Source: Micromonospora andamanensis
GTDB lineage: Bacteria > Actinomycetota > Actinomycetes > Mycobacteriales > Micromonosporaceae
Length of the DNA: 64,000 bases
Assembly: GCF_016863495.1 (NCBI RefSeq)
Contig: NZ_BOOZ01000007.1
Location: forward strand, 248,001 to 312,000
Direction: 5' to 3'
The notes beneath the pieces are model-generated. The model had not been told where the DNA came from, did not search any database, and saw only the letters and a list, made by a program, of their open reading frames with translations. The position numbers and the translations under genes are program-made. Numbering within the stretch: the first letter of the stretch is position 1; the number at the start of each line of letters is the position of its first letter. This document shows positions 46,035 to 55,267 of this stretch, piece by piece.

Positions 46035-48107
46035 GTGAAACGCCGTGGCGTACTGCGCCGCTCGGCGGCGGCGGGGCTCGCCCTCGCCACCGCCTCGTCC
46101 ATCATCGGCGTCGTCTCCGGCGGTGCCGCGACGGCAGCCCCATCCGACCAGGCCCGGCCCGAGGTGCTCGGCACCACGGCCGCCGGCATCGTGCCGGACC
46201 GCTACATCGTCGTACTCAAGGACCGTGGGGCCACCTACAGCTCGATCCGGGCGACCGCCTCGGCGCTGACCCGCGCCAACGGTGGTGCCGTCCGGATGGT
46301 GTTCGGCAACGCCCTGACCGGCTACTCGGCCAGTATGAACAAGCGGCAGGCGGAGAAGTTGGCCGCCAACCCCGCCGTCGCGTACGTCGAGCAGGTCCGG
46401 CGACTGTCGGCCAACGCGACCCAGAGCAGCCCGCCGTCCTGGGGCCTCGACCGCCTCGACCAGGCTTCGGCGAAGCTGAACAAGACCTACAAGTACCCGA
46501 ACACCGGCAGCAAGGTCACCGCGTACATCCTGGACACCGGCATCAACGTCAAGCACCAGGACTTCGGCGGGCGGGCCAGCATGGGCTACGACGCCATTGA
46601 GCCGCCGCCGGCCGAGCCGACCGACCCGGGGGCGGTGCAGGCAAACGCGAACGGGGACTGCAACGGCCACGGCACGCACGTCGCCGGCACCGTCGGCGGC
46701 GCGAAGTACGGCGTAGCCAAGGGCGTCAAGCTGGTCGGCGTACGGGTGCTCGACTGCGAGGGCTACGGCACCACCGAGCAGGTTCTCGCCGGCATCAACT
46801 GGGTGACCACCAACGCCAAGAAGCCGGCAGTGGCAAACGTGAGCCTCGGCGACGTCACGGCCATCCCGTCCATCGACGAGGCGGTGAAGCGCTCCATCAC
46901 CTCCGGCGTCACCTACGCGATCGCCGCCGGCAACGCGTGGATGGACGCCTGCAAGGCGTCGCCGGCGCGGGTACCGGATGCGATCACCGTGGGTGCGACC
47001 GACCGGGTCGACATGCGCGCCTGGTTCTCCAACTACGGCAAGTGCGTCGACGTGTTCGCCCCCGGGGTGAGCATCGTGTCGGCCCGGCACGACAGCAACA
47101 CCGGCAGCGTGGGATACAGCGGTACCTCGATGGCGGCCCCGCACGTGGCGGGCGCGGCGGCGCTGCTGCTGCACAGCAACCCCACCTGGAAGCCGAAGCA
47201 GGTGCGTGACCGGATCGTCACTACCGGCATCGCCGGCGTGGTCTACGACACCAAGGGGTCGATGGACCGGCTGCTGACCGTGGGTTCGGTGACCCCGGTC
47301 CGCAACTCGTACGGCTTCAAGGCACTGTCGAACGGCAGGTACGTCACCGCTGCCAGCACCACCAAGGCACTTGTCAACAACGGCAAGAGCATGGGTACCG
47401 CGCAGCGGTTCGACATCGTCAACGCCGGTGACGGCCTGGTCGCGCTGCGCTCGAAGCAGACCGGCCGCTACGTGGTGGCTCCGAGCAAGGGCACCAAGCC
47501 GCTTATCGCCAGCCACAAGACGATCGTCACCCCGGCCAAGTTCACGATCGTGAACCACACCGACGGCAAGGTCAGCCTCAAGGCCAAGACCAACGGGAAG
47601 TACGTGACGGCGTCGAAGACGGGTACCTCGGTGCTCCGGGCGAACCGGACAAGCATCGGCACCAACGAGAAGTTCACCCTCGAGGCACCGGCGCCGGTGA
47701 TCAGCATCAGGTCCAAGGCCAACAGCAAGTACGTGGTGGCCGCGAGCAGCACCAAGCCGCTTGTCGCCAGCAGCAAGACCGTCACCAAGTCGGCGAAGTT
47801 CCAGATCGTCAACCGGGGCGACGGCTTCTTCGGCCTCAAGGCGCTGTCCAACGGCCGGTACGTGACGGCGGCGAGCCAGGGCACCAAGCCGCTGATCGCC
47901 AGCAGCAAGACGCTCGGACTCTGGCAGACCTTCGACTTCGTCGACTACAACGGCGACGGAACCGTCTTCTTCCGGGCCAGCGACGACCAGGCGGTCTCCG
48001 CCGGGGCGTCCGGCACCAGCAAGCTCATCTCGAACAAGACGATCAGGTGGACGGCCTTCGAACTGGGGCTGGGCAAGGGCGAGAAGTTCACCGTCTCCGC
48101 CGCCTGA
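46035..48107 (+). CDS. Secreted subtilisin-family (S8) protease with beta-trefoil repeats
   Basis: 690 residues, GTG 46035 (GGGGGT 9 nt upstream). A twin-arginine-like signal region (KRRGVLRRSAAAGLALATASSIIGVVSGGAATAAP) predicts export. An inhibitor_I9 propeptide (PDRYIVVLKDRGATYSSIRATASALTR ... PAVAYVEQVRRL) precedes the S8 catalytic domain with Asp167 (AYILDTGIN), His212 (GHGTHVAGTVGG) and Ser365 (GTSMAAPHVAG), plus the YAIAAGN oxyanion region. The C-terminal about 260 residues hold six or so repeats of the form YGFKALSNGRYVTAASTTKALVNN, a fascin/actin-crosslinking-like beta-trefoil that probably binds carbohydrate or matrix. Monocistronic, with a terminator at 48129. Confidence 0.93.
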   Translation: MKRRGVLRRSAAAGLALATASSIIGVVSGGAATAAPSDQARPEVLGTTAAGIVPDRYIVVLKDRGATYSSIRATASALTRANGGAVRMVFGNALTGYSASMNKRQAEKLAANPAVAYVEQVRRLSANATQSSPPSWGLDRLDQASAKLNKTYKYPNTGSKVTAYILDTGINVKHQDFGGRASMGYDAIEPPPAEPTDPGAVQANANGDCNGHGTHVAGTVGGAKYGVAKGVKLVGVRVLDCEGYGTTEQVLAGINWVTTNAKKPAVANVSLGDVTAIPSIDEAVKRSITSGVTYAIAAGNAWMDACKASPARVPDAITVGATDRVDMRAWFSNYGKCVDVFAPGVSIVSARHDSNTGSVGYSGTSMAAPHVAGAAALLLHSNPTWKPKQVRDRIVTTGIAGVVYDTKGSMDRLLTVGSVTPVRNSYGFKALSNGRYVTAASTTKALVNNGKSMGTAQRFDIVNAGDGLVALRSKQTGRYVVAPSKGTKPLIASHKTIVTPAKFTIVNHTDGKVSLKAKTNGKYVTASKTGTSVLRANRTSIGTNEKFTLEAPAPVISIRSKANSKYVVAASSTKPLVASSKTVTKSAKFQIVNRGDGFFGLKALSNGRYVTAASQGTKPLIASSKTLGLWQTFDFVDYNGDGTVFFRASDDQAVSAGASGTSKLISNKTIRWTAFELGLGKGEKFTVSAA

Positions 48108-48128
48108 TCAGTACGCGACCGATCCGGT

Positions 48129-48169
48129 GCCCGCCGGAGCTCCCGACAGCTTGGGACGCTCCGGCGGGC
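48129..48169 (+). terminator. Terminator after the S8 protease
   Basis: A perfect 12-bp stem (GCCCGCCGGAGC and complement), with an inner TCCC/GGGA pairing, begins 21 bp beyond the stop. Confidence 0.75.
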
Positions 48170-48233
48170 TTCGGCCGTTCCGGGGACCGTACGCCACCTG
48201 ACCCCGGGCTGCTGTCGGGTGGACAATGGCGGG

Positions 48234-48713
48234 ATGCGTTGGACGGTGCTCGACTCGCCGATCGGTGAGTTCTCCGTGGCCACCGACGGGGACAGCGTCT
48301 GCGGGACGCACTTCGGCCCGGTTGCCGAGGGGACCACCGAGCCGGCCGACGAGACCTCCCGGCGGGCGGTGACGGAACTGCGGGCGTACTTCGCCGGGGA
48401 ACTCACCGACTTCGGTGTGTCGGTGACCGTGCCGCGCGGCTCCGAATTCGAGCGGGCGGTGTGGCGGGAGATGACCCTCATCCCGTACGGCGAGACACTG
48501 ACCTACGGTGAGGTCGCCCGGCGGGTCGGTGATCCCGGAGCGGCCCGGGCGGTCGGCGTGGCCTGCAACCGCAACCCGATTCCGGTGATCGTGCCGTGTC
48601 ACCGCATCATCGGGGCCGGCGGGAAGCTTGTCGGCTTCGGTGGCGGCCTGGACCGCAAGGTCAAACTGCTGGAGCTGGAAGCCCGGGTGGCGCTGCAACG
48701 CGCCTGGTCCTGA
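48234..48713 (+). CDS. ogt: Methylated-DNA-[protein]-cysteine S-methyltransferase
   Basis: Suicidal repair of O6-alkylguanine in DNA. 159 residues from ATG 48234; a GTG at 48219 would add five. N-terminal half MRWTVLDSPIGEFSVATDGDSVCG, then FERAVWREMTLIPYGETLTYGEVARRVGDPGAARAVGVACNRNPIPVIVPCHRIIGAGGKLVGFGGGLDRKVKLLELE. The acceptor cysteine is in PCHR and the winged-helix RAVGxAxxxNP motif is intact. Stand-alone gene after the protease. Confidence 0.93.
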   Translation: MRWTVLDSPIGEFSVATDGDSVCGTHFGPVAEGTTEPADETSRRAVTELRAYFAGELTDFGVSVTVPRGSEFERAVWREMTLIPYGETLTYGEVARRVGDPGAARAVGVACNRNPIPVIVPCHRIIGAGGKLVGFGGGLDRKVKLLELEARVALQRAWS

Positions 48714-48724
48714 TCAGTCGGTCA

Positions 48725-48782
48725 CGACGTGCGGCAGGTCGGGCGGTCAGACCGGCGGTTGGGCGCGACATGCCGTACGTCG
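48725..48782. repeat. Dispersed hairpin element, copy 2
   Basis: Arms CGACGTGCGGCAGGTCG (48725-48741) and CGACATGCCGTACGTCG (48766-48782), complementary at 15 of 17 positions, 24-nt loop. Same core and loop length as copy 1. Lies between ogt and ino1. Confidence 0.75.
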
Positions 48783-48825
48783 CGACGTCCACCGCGTACC
48801 TGATGACGCCGGCCTGCGCAGAGAC

Positions 48826-48861
48826 GGCGAGGGCCGGGTCCGCATGGACCCGGCCCTCGCC
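48826..48861 (-). terminator. Terminator of padR-ino1
   Basis: Perfect 16-bp stem (GGCGAGGGCCGGGTCC and complement) with a GCAT tetraloop, 22 bp beyond the ino1 stop. No U-tract. Confidence 0.8.
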
Positions 48862-48883
48862 GGTGTTGCTGATGGTCAGCGCG

Positions 48884-49963
48884 TCAGCGCTCGATCTCGC
48901 CGGCGATGTACGCCTCGACGGCGGCGTGCGCGTCGTGGTCGGCGTACTGCACGGGCGGGGACTTCATGAAGTACGACGAGGCCGACAGGATCGGGCCGCC
49001 GATCTTCCGGTCCAGGGCGATCTTCGCGGCCCGGACGGCGTCGATGATGACACCTGCCGAGTTCGGCGAGTCCCACACCTCGAGCTTCAGCTCGGCGTTG
49101 AGCGGCGTGTCACCGAACGAGCGGCCCTCCAGGCGGATGTACGCCCACTTGCGGTCGTCCAGCCACGGCACGTGGTCGGACGGGCCGATGTGCACGTCGC
49201 TCTTGGCCATCTCGTGCGGCACCTGGGAGGTCACCGACTGGGTCTTCGAGATCTTCTTCGAGACCAGGCGGTTGCGCTCCAGCATGTTCATGAAGTCCAT
49301 GTTGCCGCCGAAGTTGAGCTGGTACGTACGCAGCAGCTCGACGCCCCGGTCCTCGAAGAGCTTCGCGAGCGCGCGGTGCACGATGGTGGCGCCGACCTGG
49401 CTCTTGATGTCGTCACCGACGATCGGCAGGCCCGCGTCGGTGAACTTCTGCGCCCACTCCGGGTCGGAGGCGATGAAGACCGGCAGGGCGTTGACGAACG
49501 CGCAGCCGGCGTCGATCGCGGCCTGGGCGTAGAACTTGTCGGCCTGCTCCGAGCCCACCGGCAGATACGAGACGACCACGTCGACCTGCGCGTCGCGCAG
49601 CGCCTTGGCCACGTCGACGGGCGTGGCGTCCGACTCCTCGACGATCTCGCGGTAGTACTGGCCGAGGCCGTCGAAGGTCGGGCCGCGCTGCACGGTGACG
49701 CCGGTCGGCGGCACGTCGCAGAGCTTGATGGTGTTGTTCTCGCTGGCGACGATCGCCTCCGCGAGGTCCATGCCCACCTTCTTGGCGTCGACATCGAACG
49801 CCGCGACGAACTGCACGTCAGAGACGTGGTAGTCGCCGAAGGTGACGTGCATGAGACCCGGGACGCGGTCGTTCGGGTCGGCGTTCCGGTAGTACTCGAC
49901 GCCCTGTACCAGGGACGAGGCGCAGTTACCCACACCGACGATGGCGACGCGGACGGAGCCCAT
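48884..49963 (-). CDS. ino1: Inositol-3-phosphate synthase
   Basis: NAD-dependent cyclisation of glucose-6-phosphate to inositol-1-phosphate, the source of inositol for phosphatidylinositol and mycothiol. 359 residues from ATG 49963 with AGGAGG 8 nt upstream. Rossmann motif [106 protein letters not shown] (catalytic Lys), [29 protein letters not shown], and [24 protein letters not shown]. This is the short actinobacterial form. It is cotranscribed with the PadR-type regulator 23 bp upstream, as in mycobacteria. Confidence 0.97.
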   Translation of the reverse strand: MGSVRVAIVGVGNCASSLVQGVEYYRNADPNDRVPGLMHVTFGDYHVSDVQFVAAFDVDAKKVGMDLAEAIVASENNTIKLCDVPPTGVTVQRGPTFDGLGQYYREIVEESDATPVDVAKALRDAQVDVVVSYLPVGSEQADKFYAQAAIDAGCAFVNALPVFIASDPEWAQKFTDAGLPIVGDDIKSQVGATIVHRALAKLFEDRGVELLRTYQLNFGGNMDFMNMLERNRLVSKKISKTQSVTSQVPHEMAKSDVHIGPSDHVPWLDDRKWAYIRLEGRSFGDTPLNAELKLEVWDSPNSAGVIIDAVRAAKIALDRKIGGPILSASSYFMKSPPVQYADHDAHAAVEAYIAGEIER

Positions 49964-49986
49964 CGCGTGTGCCTCCTTCTTCTCTG

Positions 49987-50625
49987 TCACGGCCGCTCTG
50001 TCCTGGTCTCACCAGGCGGAGGCGGGCTGTTGTCTTCTCGTGGGCCGCCGGCCGTCCCGTCGTTCGGGACCGTCGGGGCACGGCCGGAGCGCTCGTTTGC
50101 GATGAGCTCCTCCAGCCAGCGGACCTCACGCTCACAGGCCTCCAGGCCGTGGCGTTGCAGCTCCAGGGTGTACGCGTCGAGGCGCTCGGCCGCCCGGCCC
50201 AGCATGTCGCGAAGCCCTTCGCGACGTTCCTCGATCGTGCGGCGGCGACCTTCCAGGATTCGAAGTCGGGTCGCCCGGTCGGTTCGGGAAAAGAACGCGA
50301 AGTGCACACCGAAGCCGGTGTCGCCGTAGGTCTCCGGCCCGGTCTGTGCGATGAGCTGGGCGAAGCGCTCTTTTCCTTCCGCGGTGATTTCGTAGACCAC
50401 CCGACCTCGTCGGCTGGTCAGCGCGGGAACCTCCTCGGCGGTGGCGGGTGTCTCGTCGGCCTCAGTGATCCATCCCGCCGCCTGGAGCCGGCGCAGGGTC
50501 GGATAGAGCGAGCCGTAACTGATGGCGGCGCGGATCGCCCCGAGCTTGGCGGTGAGCTCCTTGCGCAGCTCATAGCCGTGCATCGGAGCCTCCTGCAACA
50601 GGCCGAGGATGGCGAGTTCGAGCAC
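49987..50625 (-). CDS. PadR family transcriptional regulator
   Basis: 212 residues. N-terminal PadR winged helix: [54 protein letters not shown], wing [25 protein letters not shown]. The C-terminal part is a long coiled-coil dimerisation region ([56 protein letters not shown]). A perfect 23-bp palindrome 44 bp upstream (50669-50691) fits autoregulation, so ino1 would be controlled with it. The homologous mycobacterial gene also sits beside ino1. Ligand unknown. Confidence 0.93.
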   Translation of the reverse strand: MLELAILGLLQEAPMHGYELRKELTAKLGAIRAAISYGSLYPTLRRLQAAGWITEADETPATAEEVPALTSRRGRVVYEITAEGKERFAQLIAQTGPETYGDTGFGVHFAFFSRTDRATRLRILEGRRRTIEERREGLRDMLGRAAERLDAYTLELQRHGLEACEREVRWLEELIANERSGRAPTVPNDGTAGGPREDNSPPPPGETRTERP

Positions 50626-50668
50626 CGGCCACCCTCCCTTTACCCTGTGCGTGGAGCGCTAACCGCCA

Positions 50669-50691
50669 CGATGTATCGGGCCGATACATCG
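50669..50691. promoter_or_regulatory. PadR operator (perfect palindrome)
   Basis: 11-bp arms CGATGTATCGG and CCGATACATCG around one central G. It contains the ATGT...ACAT pattern seen in PadR operators. It lies between padR (start 50625) and the divergent DUF5318 gene (start 50800), so it could affect both promoters. Confidence 0.8.
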
Positions 50692-50799
50692 CACCGTAGC
50701 GTCTCGTTCCAGTCTGGGCAAACCCCCGTTCTGATGTCCTGCGGTCACGGATCGTCACGGTGGTCGCCTCGTCAGAAGAGACCGCGTACCCTTTCCCGC

Positions 50800-51261
50800 A
50801 TGCGTACGCAGCGCCAGGTCGTCGACTACTCGCTTCGAAAGCGAGCGGCGCTGCGTGAGCTCCTCGCTGGCCGCGTCGGCACCTATGACCTGTGCGACGC
50901 GTCGCCCTACCTGAAGAACGCCGCTCGGTTCCACGGCGAGGCCACCGACGAGCGGTGCCCGATCTGCCGCAGCGAGAACCTGACGCTCGTCCACTACATT
51001 TACGGGGACGAACTCAAGCAGTCTGCCGGCCAAGCCCGTAATGTGGCTGAGCTGACCATGTTGGCAATGACGCTGCGTGAGTTCCAGGTCTTCGTGGTGG
51101 AGGTGTGCCTCGGCTGTGACTGGAACCATCTCGTCGAGCAGTACCTGCTCGGGCGGGACGGTCTGACCGGTGTCGCCGACGGCGACCCGGAGCATGGTGA
51201 GGCGAGCGGCATGACCGCCGACGGAACGGCTGTCCGGCGAAGGCGAGAGGCGCAACGGTGA
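50800..51261 (+). CDS. DUF5318 family zinc-ribbon-like protein
   Basis: 153 residues from ATG 50800. MRTQRQVVDYSLRKRAALRELLAGRVGTYDLCDASPYLKNAARFHGEATDERCPICRSENLTLVHYIYGDELKQSAGQARN is followed by FVVEVCLGCDWNHL. The CPIC and CLGC pairs form a likely four-Cys zinc ribbon. The position between padR-ino1 and ponA corresponds to a conserved mycobacterial gene. A TACCCT hexamer (50787-50792) lies 7 nt before the ATG with no Shine-Dalgarno sequence, so the transcript is probably leaderless. The C-terminus is disordered and basic. Function unknown. Confidence 0.85.
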   Translation: MRTQRQVVDYSLRKRAALRELLAGRVGTYDLCDASPYLKNAARFHGEATDERCPICRSENLTLVHYIYGDELKQSAGQARNVAELTMLAMTLREFQVFVVEVCLGCDWNHLVEQYLLGRDGLTGVADGDPEHGEASGMTADGTAVRRRREAQR

Positions 51262-51457
51262 TACGAGCTCGATCGGCCGGCCCCGGTCGCGTGCCACGCG
51301 GCTGGGGTGACCGACGGCTTGTAGGTCTGAATGGTCCGATTGATGCGGATCTGACGCCGCGACCACGGCACCCCCATGCCGTGCTCGCGGGTGTCCTAAC
51401 TCACGGCAAACCGGTGGCGGTGCGAACGCGCCCCACCGCGACGGCAGGGTGTGAGGA

Positions 51458-54331
51458 ATGAACTCGTACGGCGATCCCAGCTCCTCGCGCGGCCGGGCCT
51501 GGATTCCGGGCCAGGACGAACCGGGGCAGGCGGACGACGCGTACCGCCGCCCGGGTGGTGAACCGCGCGGAGTCCACTGGTCAACCGGTCCGGAGGTCTC
51601 CGGTCCGTCGGCCCGTGCCTCGGTCGGCGGACGTGCCTCGGTCGGCGGCTCGGCGAGTGTTCCGCCGCGTGGCGGGTCCACCGGCGCGGCACCTGTCGGC
51701 CGGGCCGGCCCGGGCCGTGCCTCCGTGCCGGGTGCCCCCGGTCGCGCTTCGGTGCCGGTGTCGCCGGCTGGGCCGGGTCGCGCCTCGGTGCCGGTCTCGC
51801 CCGCACCAGGCCGCGCCGGCCGGGCTTCGGTGCCGGTGTCGCCGGCCGCCCCGGGTCGTGCCTCCGTCGGTGCTGCCGCTGTCGGCGCGGCGTCGGCCGG
51901 TCGGGCGAGCGTCGGTTCGGCGTCCGTCGGCGGTGTCGGCGGTCGGGCCGCGGTGGCCCGGGCAAGCGTCGGTGGCCCCGGCGGGCCGGGCGGTCCCGGT
52001 GGACCGGGTGGACCGACCGGGCCCGGTCGCGGTGGCCGTGACCCGGGTGCGGTGGCCCGAGCCCGCAAACGCAAGCGGATGAACATGCTGATCGCCGGCT
52101 TCGCGGTGTTCATCATGCTGGCCGGTATCGGCGTGGTCGGGTTCACCTACTACTCGACGAACGTGGTGCTGCCCAAGGAGATCCCGCTGCCGCTGTCCAC
52201 CACTGTCTACGCCAAGGACGGCAAGACGGTGGTGGCCAAGCTCGGCAACGAGAACCGCACCTTCGTCACCATCGACAGCATCCCGCAACACGTGCAGGAC
52301 GCTGTCGCCGCCGCCGAGGACCGCAACTTCTACCGGCACTCGGGCGTCGACTACAAGGGCATCGCCCGGGCCGCCTGGAACAACCTCTCCGGCGGCGACA
52401 AGCAGGGCGCCTCGACCATCACCCAGCAGTACGCCCGTAACGCCTACGAGAACCTCCAGGACGACAGCTACGCGCGGAAGGTGAAGGAGGCGATCCTCGC
52501 CTCGAAGCTGAACGACAACTTCACCAAGAAGCAGATCATGGAGAACTATCTCAACGTGATCTACTTCGGTCGCGGTGCGTACGGCATCGAGGCGGCGGCC
52601 CAGACGTACTTCAACACCACCACCAAGAAGCTCACCCCGGCCCAGGGGGCGGTGCTCGCCGCGCTGATCAAGCAGCCCGTCGCCAGCGCCACCCACAAGG
52701 GCTTCGACCCGGAGACCAACGAGGTCGACGCGAAGTCCCGGTGGGAGTACGTCATCAACGGGATGGTCGAGGAGGGTTGGCTGGGCGTCCCGGGCAAGCC
52801 GGAGCGGCCGACCGAGTACCCGAAGGTCGAGAAGTCGAAGAAGAACAACGGCTTCGGTGTCGCCTCCCCGCGCGGCAACGTCATCAACTACGTCCGGCAG
52901 GAGATGGAGCAGTGGGGTCTCTGCTCCAACTACGGTGCCGAGGGCAAGCCCAACTGCGTCGACGAGTTGCGCGAGGGCGGCTACCGGATCACCACCACCA
53001 TCGACCCGAAGATGCAGAAGGCGCTGGAGGAGGCGGCCCAGCCGGACCGCAAGGGCTCGGTGATCAAGGGACACCCCAAGAATCTGATGGCGGCTGTGGT
53101 CTCCGTCGACCCGAAGACCGGCCGGGTGCTCGCCTACTACGGCGGTGACAGCGGCGCCGACTTCGACTACGCCGGCCTCAACACCGACCAGAACGGCAAT
53201 CTCGTCGGCGGCCACCCGCCAGGCTCGTCGTTCAAGGTCTACACCCTGGCTGCGGCGATCGACGCCGGCATCTCGGTGAAGTCGCACTGGGACGCCACCC
53301 CGTTCACGCCCGACGACTACGCCAACAAGATCCAGAATGCGGGCCGGAACGCCAGCTGCGCCAAGTGGTGCACCTTGCAGGAGTCGACGGTTCAGTCGTA
53401 CAACGTGCCGTTCTTCCACGTGACCGAGGACATCGGTCCGGACAAGGTCCTCGACATGGCCCGCCGGGCCGGCATCCGCACCATGTGGGACGACAAGCAG
53501 AAGGCGTACGACCTGACGAAGGAGAAGCCCGAGAAGCTCGCGCCGAGCAAGTTCGACCGGGTGATCGGCTACGGCCAGTACCCGGTCACCGTGCTGGACC
53601 ATGCCACCGGCCTGGCCACTCTCGCGAACAAGGGCAAGTACAACAAGGCGCACTTCGTCCGGACGGTGGAGAAGCAGAACAAGGCCACCGGCAAGTGGGA
53701 CAAGGTGCCCGGCACCGGCGAGAAGCTCAAGCCGCAGCAGGTGATCCGACCGGAGGTCGCTGACGAGGTGACAGCGGTGCTCAAGGAGATCCCGGGCAAG
53801 AGCAACGCCAGCCTGGTGAACCGGCAGGCTGCCGGCAAGACCGGAACCTGGGAGTACAACAACACCGACAAGAACGCCCATGCCTGGATGGTCGGCTACG
53901 ACGAGAACCTGGCCACCGCCGTCTGGATCGGCAGCCGCGACTCGAAGAAGCCGGCGATCGTGGACAGGAACGGCGACAACGTCGGCGGTAGCACAATCCC
54001 CGCCGCGTTGTGGAAGCGCTACATGGACGATGCGCTGAAGGGCTACGACCCATCCAACCTGCCCGACGTCACAGGGGTTGGCGATCAGGACGCCGGCAAC
54101 GGCGACGAGCCCGCCCCGCCACCGCCCCCGCCGGGCGCCGGCAACCAGCAGAACTGCAACCCGGTCGACCTCCTCTGCCAGCTCGGCGGTGGGAACAACG
54201 GCGGCAACAACGGTGGACCCGGCGGTGACAACAACGGCGGCAACAATCCGGGTGGCCCACCTGGAAATGATCAAGGTCCGGGTGGCGAAGGCGGCGGTCT
54301 GCTACCGACAAGAACGCCGACCCGGGACTAG
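51458..54331 (+). CDS. ponA: Bifunctional penicillin-binding protein (transglycosylase/transpeptidase, PonA-like)
   Basis: Class A PBP that polymerises and cross-links peptidoglycan. 957 residues. The cytoplasmic N-terminus (about 200 residues) is made of R-A-S-V-P/G-type repeats and a GGPGGPGGP run, then one TM helix (MNMLIAGFAVFIMLAGIGVVGFTYYS). GT51 domain: VAAAEDRNFYRHSGVDYKGIARA (catalytic Glu287), GASTITQQYARN, KQIMENYLNVIYFGRGAYGIEAAAQ. Transpeptidase domain: SSFK (Ser590, Lys593), SYN (647-649), KTGT (794-797). The extracellular tail is Pro-rich then Asn/Gly-rich (GGNNGGNNGG). ATG 51458 with GTGAGGA just upstream. Terminator at 54353. Confidence 0.96.
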   Translation: MNSYGDPSSSRGRAWIPGQDEPGQADDAYRRPGGEPRGVHWSTGPEVSGPSARASVGGRASVGGSASVPPRGGSTGAAPVGRAGPGRASVPGAPGRASVPVSPAGPGRASVPVSPAPGRAGRASVPVSPAAPGRASVGAAAVGAASAGRASVGSASVGGVGGRAAVARASVGGPGGPGGPGGPGGPTGPGRGGRDPGAVARARKRKRMNMLIAGFAVFIMLAGIGVVGFTYYSTNVVLPKEIPLPLSTTVYAKDGKTVVAKLGNENRTFVTIDSIPQHVQDAVAAAEDRNFYRHSGVDYKGIARAAWNNLSGGDKQGASTITQQYARNAYENLQDDSYARKVKEAILASKLNDNFTKKQIMENYLNVIYFGRGAYGIEAAAQTYFNTTTKKLTPAQGAVLAALIKQPVASATHKGFDPETNEVDAKSRWEYVINGMVEEGWLGVPGKPERPTEYPKVEKSKKNNGFGVASPRGNVINYVRQEMEQWGLCSNYGAEGKPNCVDELREGGYRITTTIDPKMQKALEEAAQPDRKGSVIKGHPKNLMAAVVSVDPKTGRVLAYYGGDSGADFDYAGLNTDQNGNLVGGHPPGSSFKVYTLAAAIDAGISVKSHWDATPFTPDDYANKIQNAGRNASCAKWCTLQESTVQSYNVPFFHVTEDIGPDKVLDMARRAGIRTMWDDKQKAYDLTKEKPEKLAPSKFDRVIGYGQYPVTVLDHATGLATLANKGKYNKAHFVRTVEKQNKATGKWDKVPGTGEKLKPQQVIRPEVADEVTAVLKEIPGKSNASLVNRQAAGKTGTWEYNNTDKNAHAWMVGYDENLATAVWIGSRDSKKPAIVDRNGDNVGGSTIPAALWKRYMDDALKGYDPSNLPDVTGVGDQDAGNGDEPAPPPPPPGAGNQQNCNPVDLLCQLGGGNNGGNNGGPGGDNNGGNNPGGPPGNDQGPGGEGGGLLPTRTPTRD

Positions 54332-54352
54332 GACCTAGCTCCCACTGACGCT

Positions 54353-54386
54353 GCGGGCGGCCGGAGAACCTTCTCCGGCCGCCCGC
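54353..54386 (+). terminator. Terminator after ponA
   Basis: Perfect 16-bp complementary arms (GCGGGCGGCCGGAGAA) around CC, 21 bp after the ponA stop. The outer 13 bp can form the stem. Confidence 0.8.
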
Positions 54387-54559
54387 TGTTGGTGTGCCGG
54401 GGAAGAGGTATCTGCGGTTTGAGGTAGGGGCGCGACCCTGACTGGACTCGTGACCGGCCCGTCGTCGAGGATCACCTGGGCGTTGATGGTGCCGTGATGG
54501 CGCGGTGATGGCGAACGTGAATACCTTGTCGCCCAACACCGGCTCATCAAGGGGACCGT

Positions 54560-55108
54560 ATGCGACGACTACTACTCATCTCCGGACTTGTCTCGATCCT
54601 CGCGCTGGGTTGGAGCGCGGCTCCCGCCTCAGCCCAGGCAGCACGCGACCCGGCCGTCCTGGAGGCCGAGGCGGTGATCGCGGCTGGCGACGGGATCAGA
54701 CTCGATGCGGTCACGCTTGCCAACACCGGCTGCGGATCTTCATGCGACAACAGGGATCCGAACACCTTCAAGATTTACTACGACGGCACCAGGTACTACA
54801 CCTGTGCCGAGGATGCGATCACGCCGAAGCTGTCCAGCGGGTATGTGTACCGAGTGTCGAGTCCAGCAGGCAGCGTCGAACTGCGGTACAGCCCGCGATG
54901 CCGCACCGCCTGGGCGAGGACCAGCGCCGGATGGACGGCGTTCAAGGTGGTCAGCCGACACTTGAACGGCAACCACCGTAAGACGATCGAGGGCTATTCC
55001 GAGTACGGCGGCGTCTGGACCGACATGGTCAACGACGCCAACCTTGAGGCCAGCGCCTGTTACTGGCCGGCCAGTGGCACCGACTGGCACTGCACCCGCT
55101 GGTACTGA
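54560..55108 (+). CDS. Secreted DUF2690-like protein, copy A
   Basis: 182 residues with a clear signal peptide (MRRLLLISGLVSILALGWSAAPASAQA). The mature part has a cysteine motif (NTGCGSSCDNRDPNTFKIY), a third Cys in YYTCAEDA, and the DUF2690-type core SVELRYSPRCRTAWARTSAGW. It ends YWPASGTDWHCTRWY. Its paralogue at 55268-55816 is of identical length and points back at it, with a shared bidirectional terminator between. DUF2690 domains occur on secreted and kinase-linked actinobacterial proteins, but their role is not known to me. Six or more cysteines suggest disulfides. Confidence 0.85.
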   Translation: MRRLLLISGLVSILALGWSAAPASAQAARDPAVLEAEAVIAAGDGIRLDAVTLANTGCGSSCDNRDPNTFKIYYDGTRYYTCAEDAITPKLSSGYVYRVSSPAGSVELRYSPRCRTAWARTSAGWTAFKVVSRHLNGNHRKTIEGYSEYGGVWTDMVNDANLEASACYWPASGTDWHCTRWY

Positions 55109-55183
55109 CCGCTCGACCTGCCCGGCCAGCGAACCGGCGGTGAAGGCAGCGGCTCGCTGGCACCGACAACGACCTACCGCGAT

Positions 55184-55230
55184 CAGTGCAGCTCGGGGAT
55201 CGGAACCTGTCCGGTCCCCGGGCTGCACTG
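55184..55230. terminator. Bidirectional terminator between the DUF2690 pair
   Basis: A 20-bp inverted repeat (left 55184-55203, right 55211-55230, two mismatches, 7-nt loop), core CAGTGCAGC ... GCTGCACTG. Placed to stop both convergent genes. Confidence 0.75.
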
Positions 55231-55267
55231 GTTGTGCCGGATCGAGCCGCTCAAGCGACCGGTCCGG

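Noticed and set aside
51581..54274. Open frame of 897 codons antisense to ponA
   Set aside because: Shadow of a well-supported PBP; no recognisable domain.
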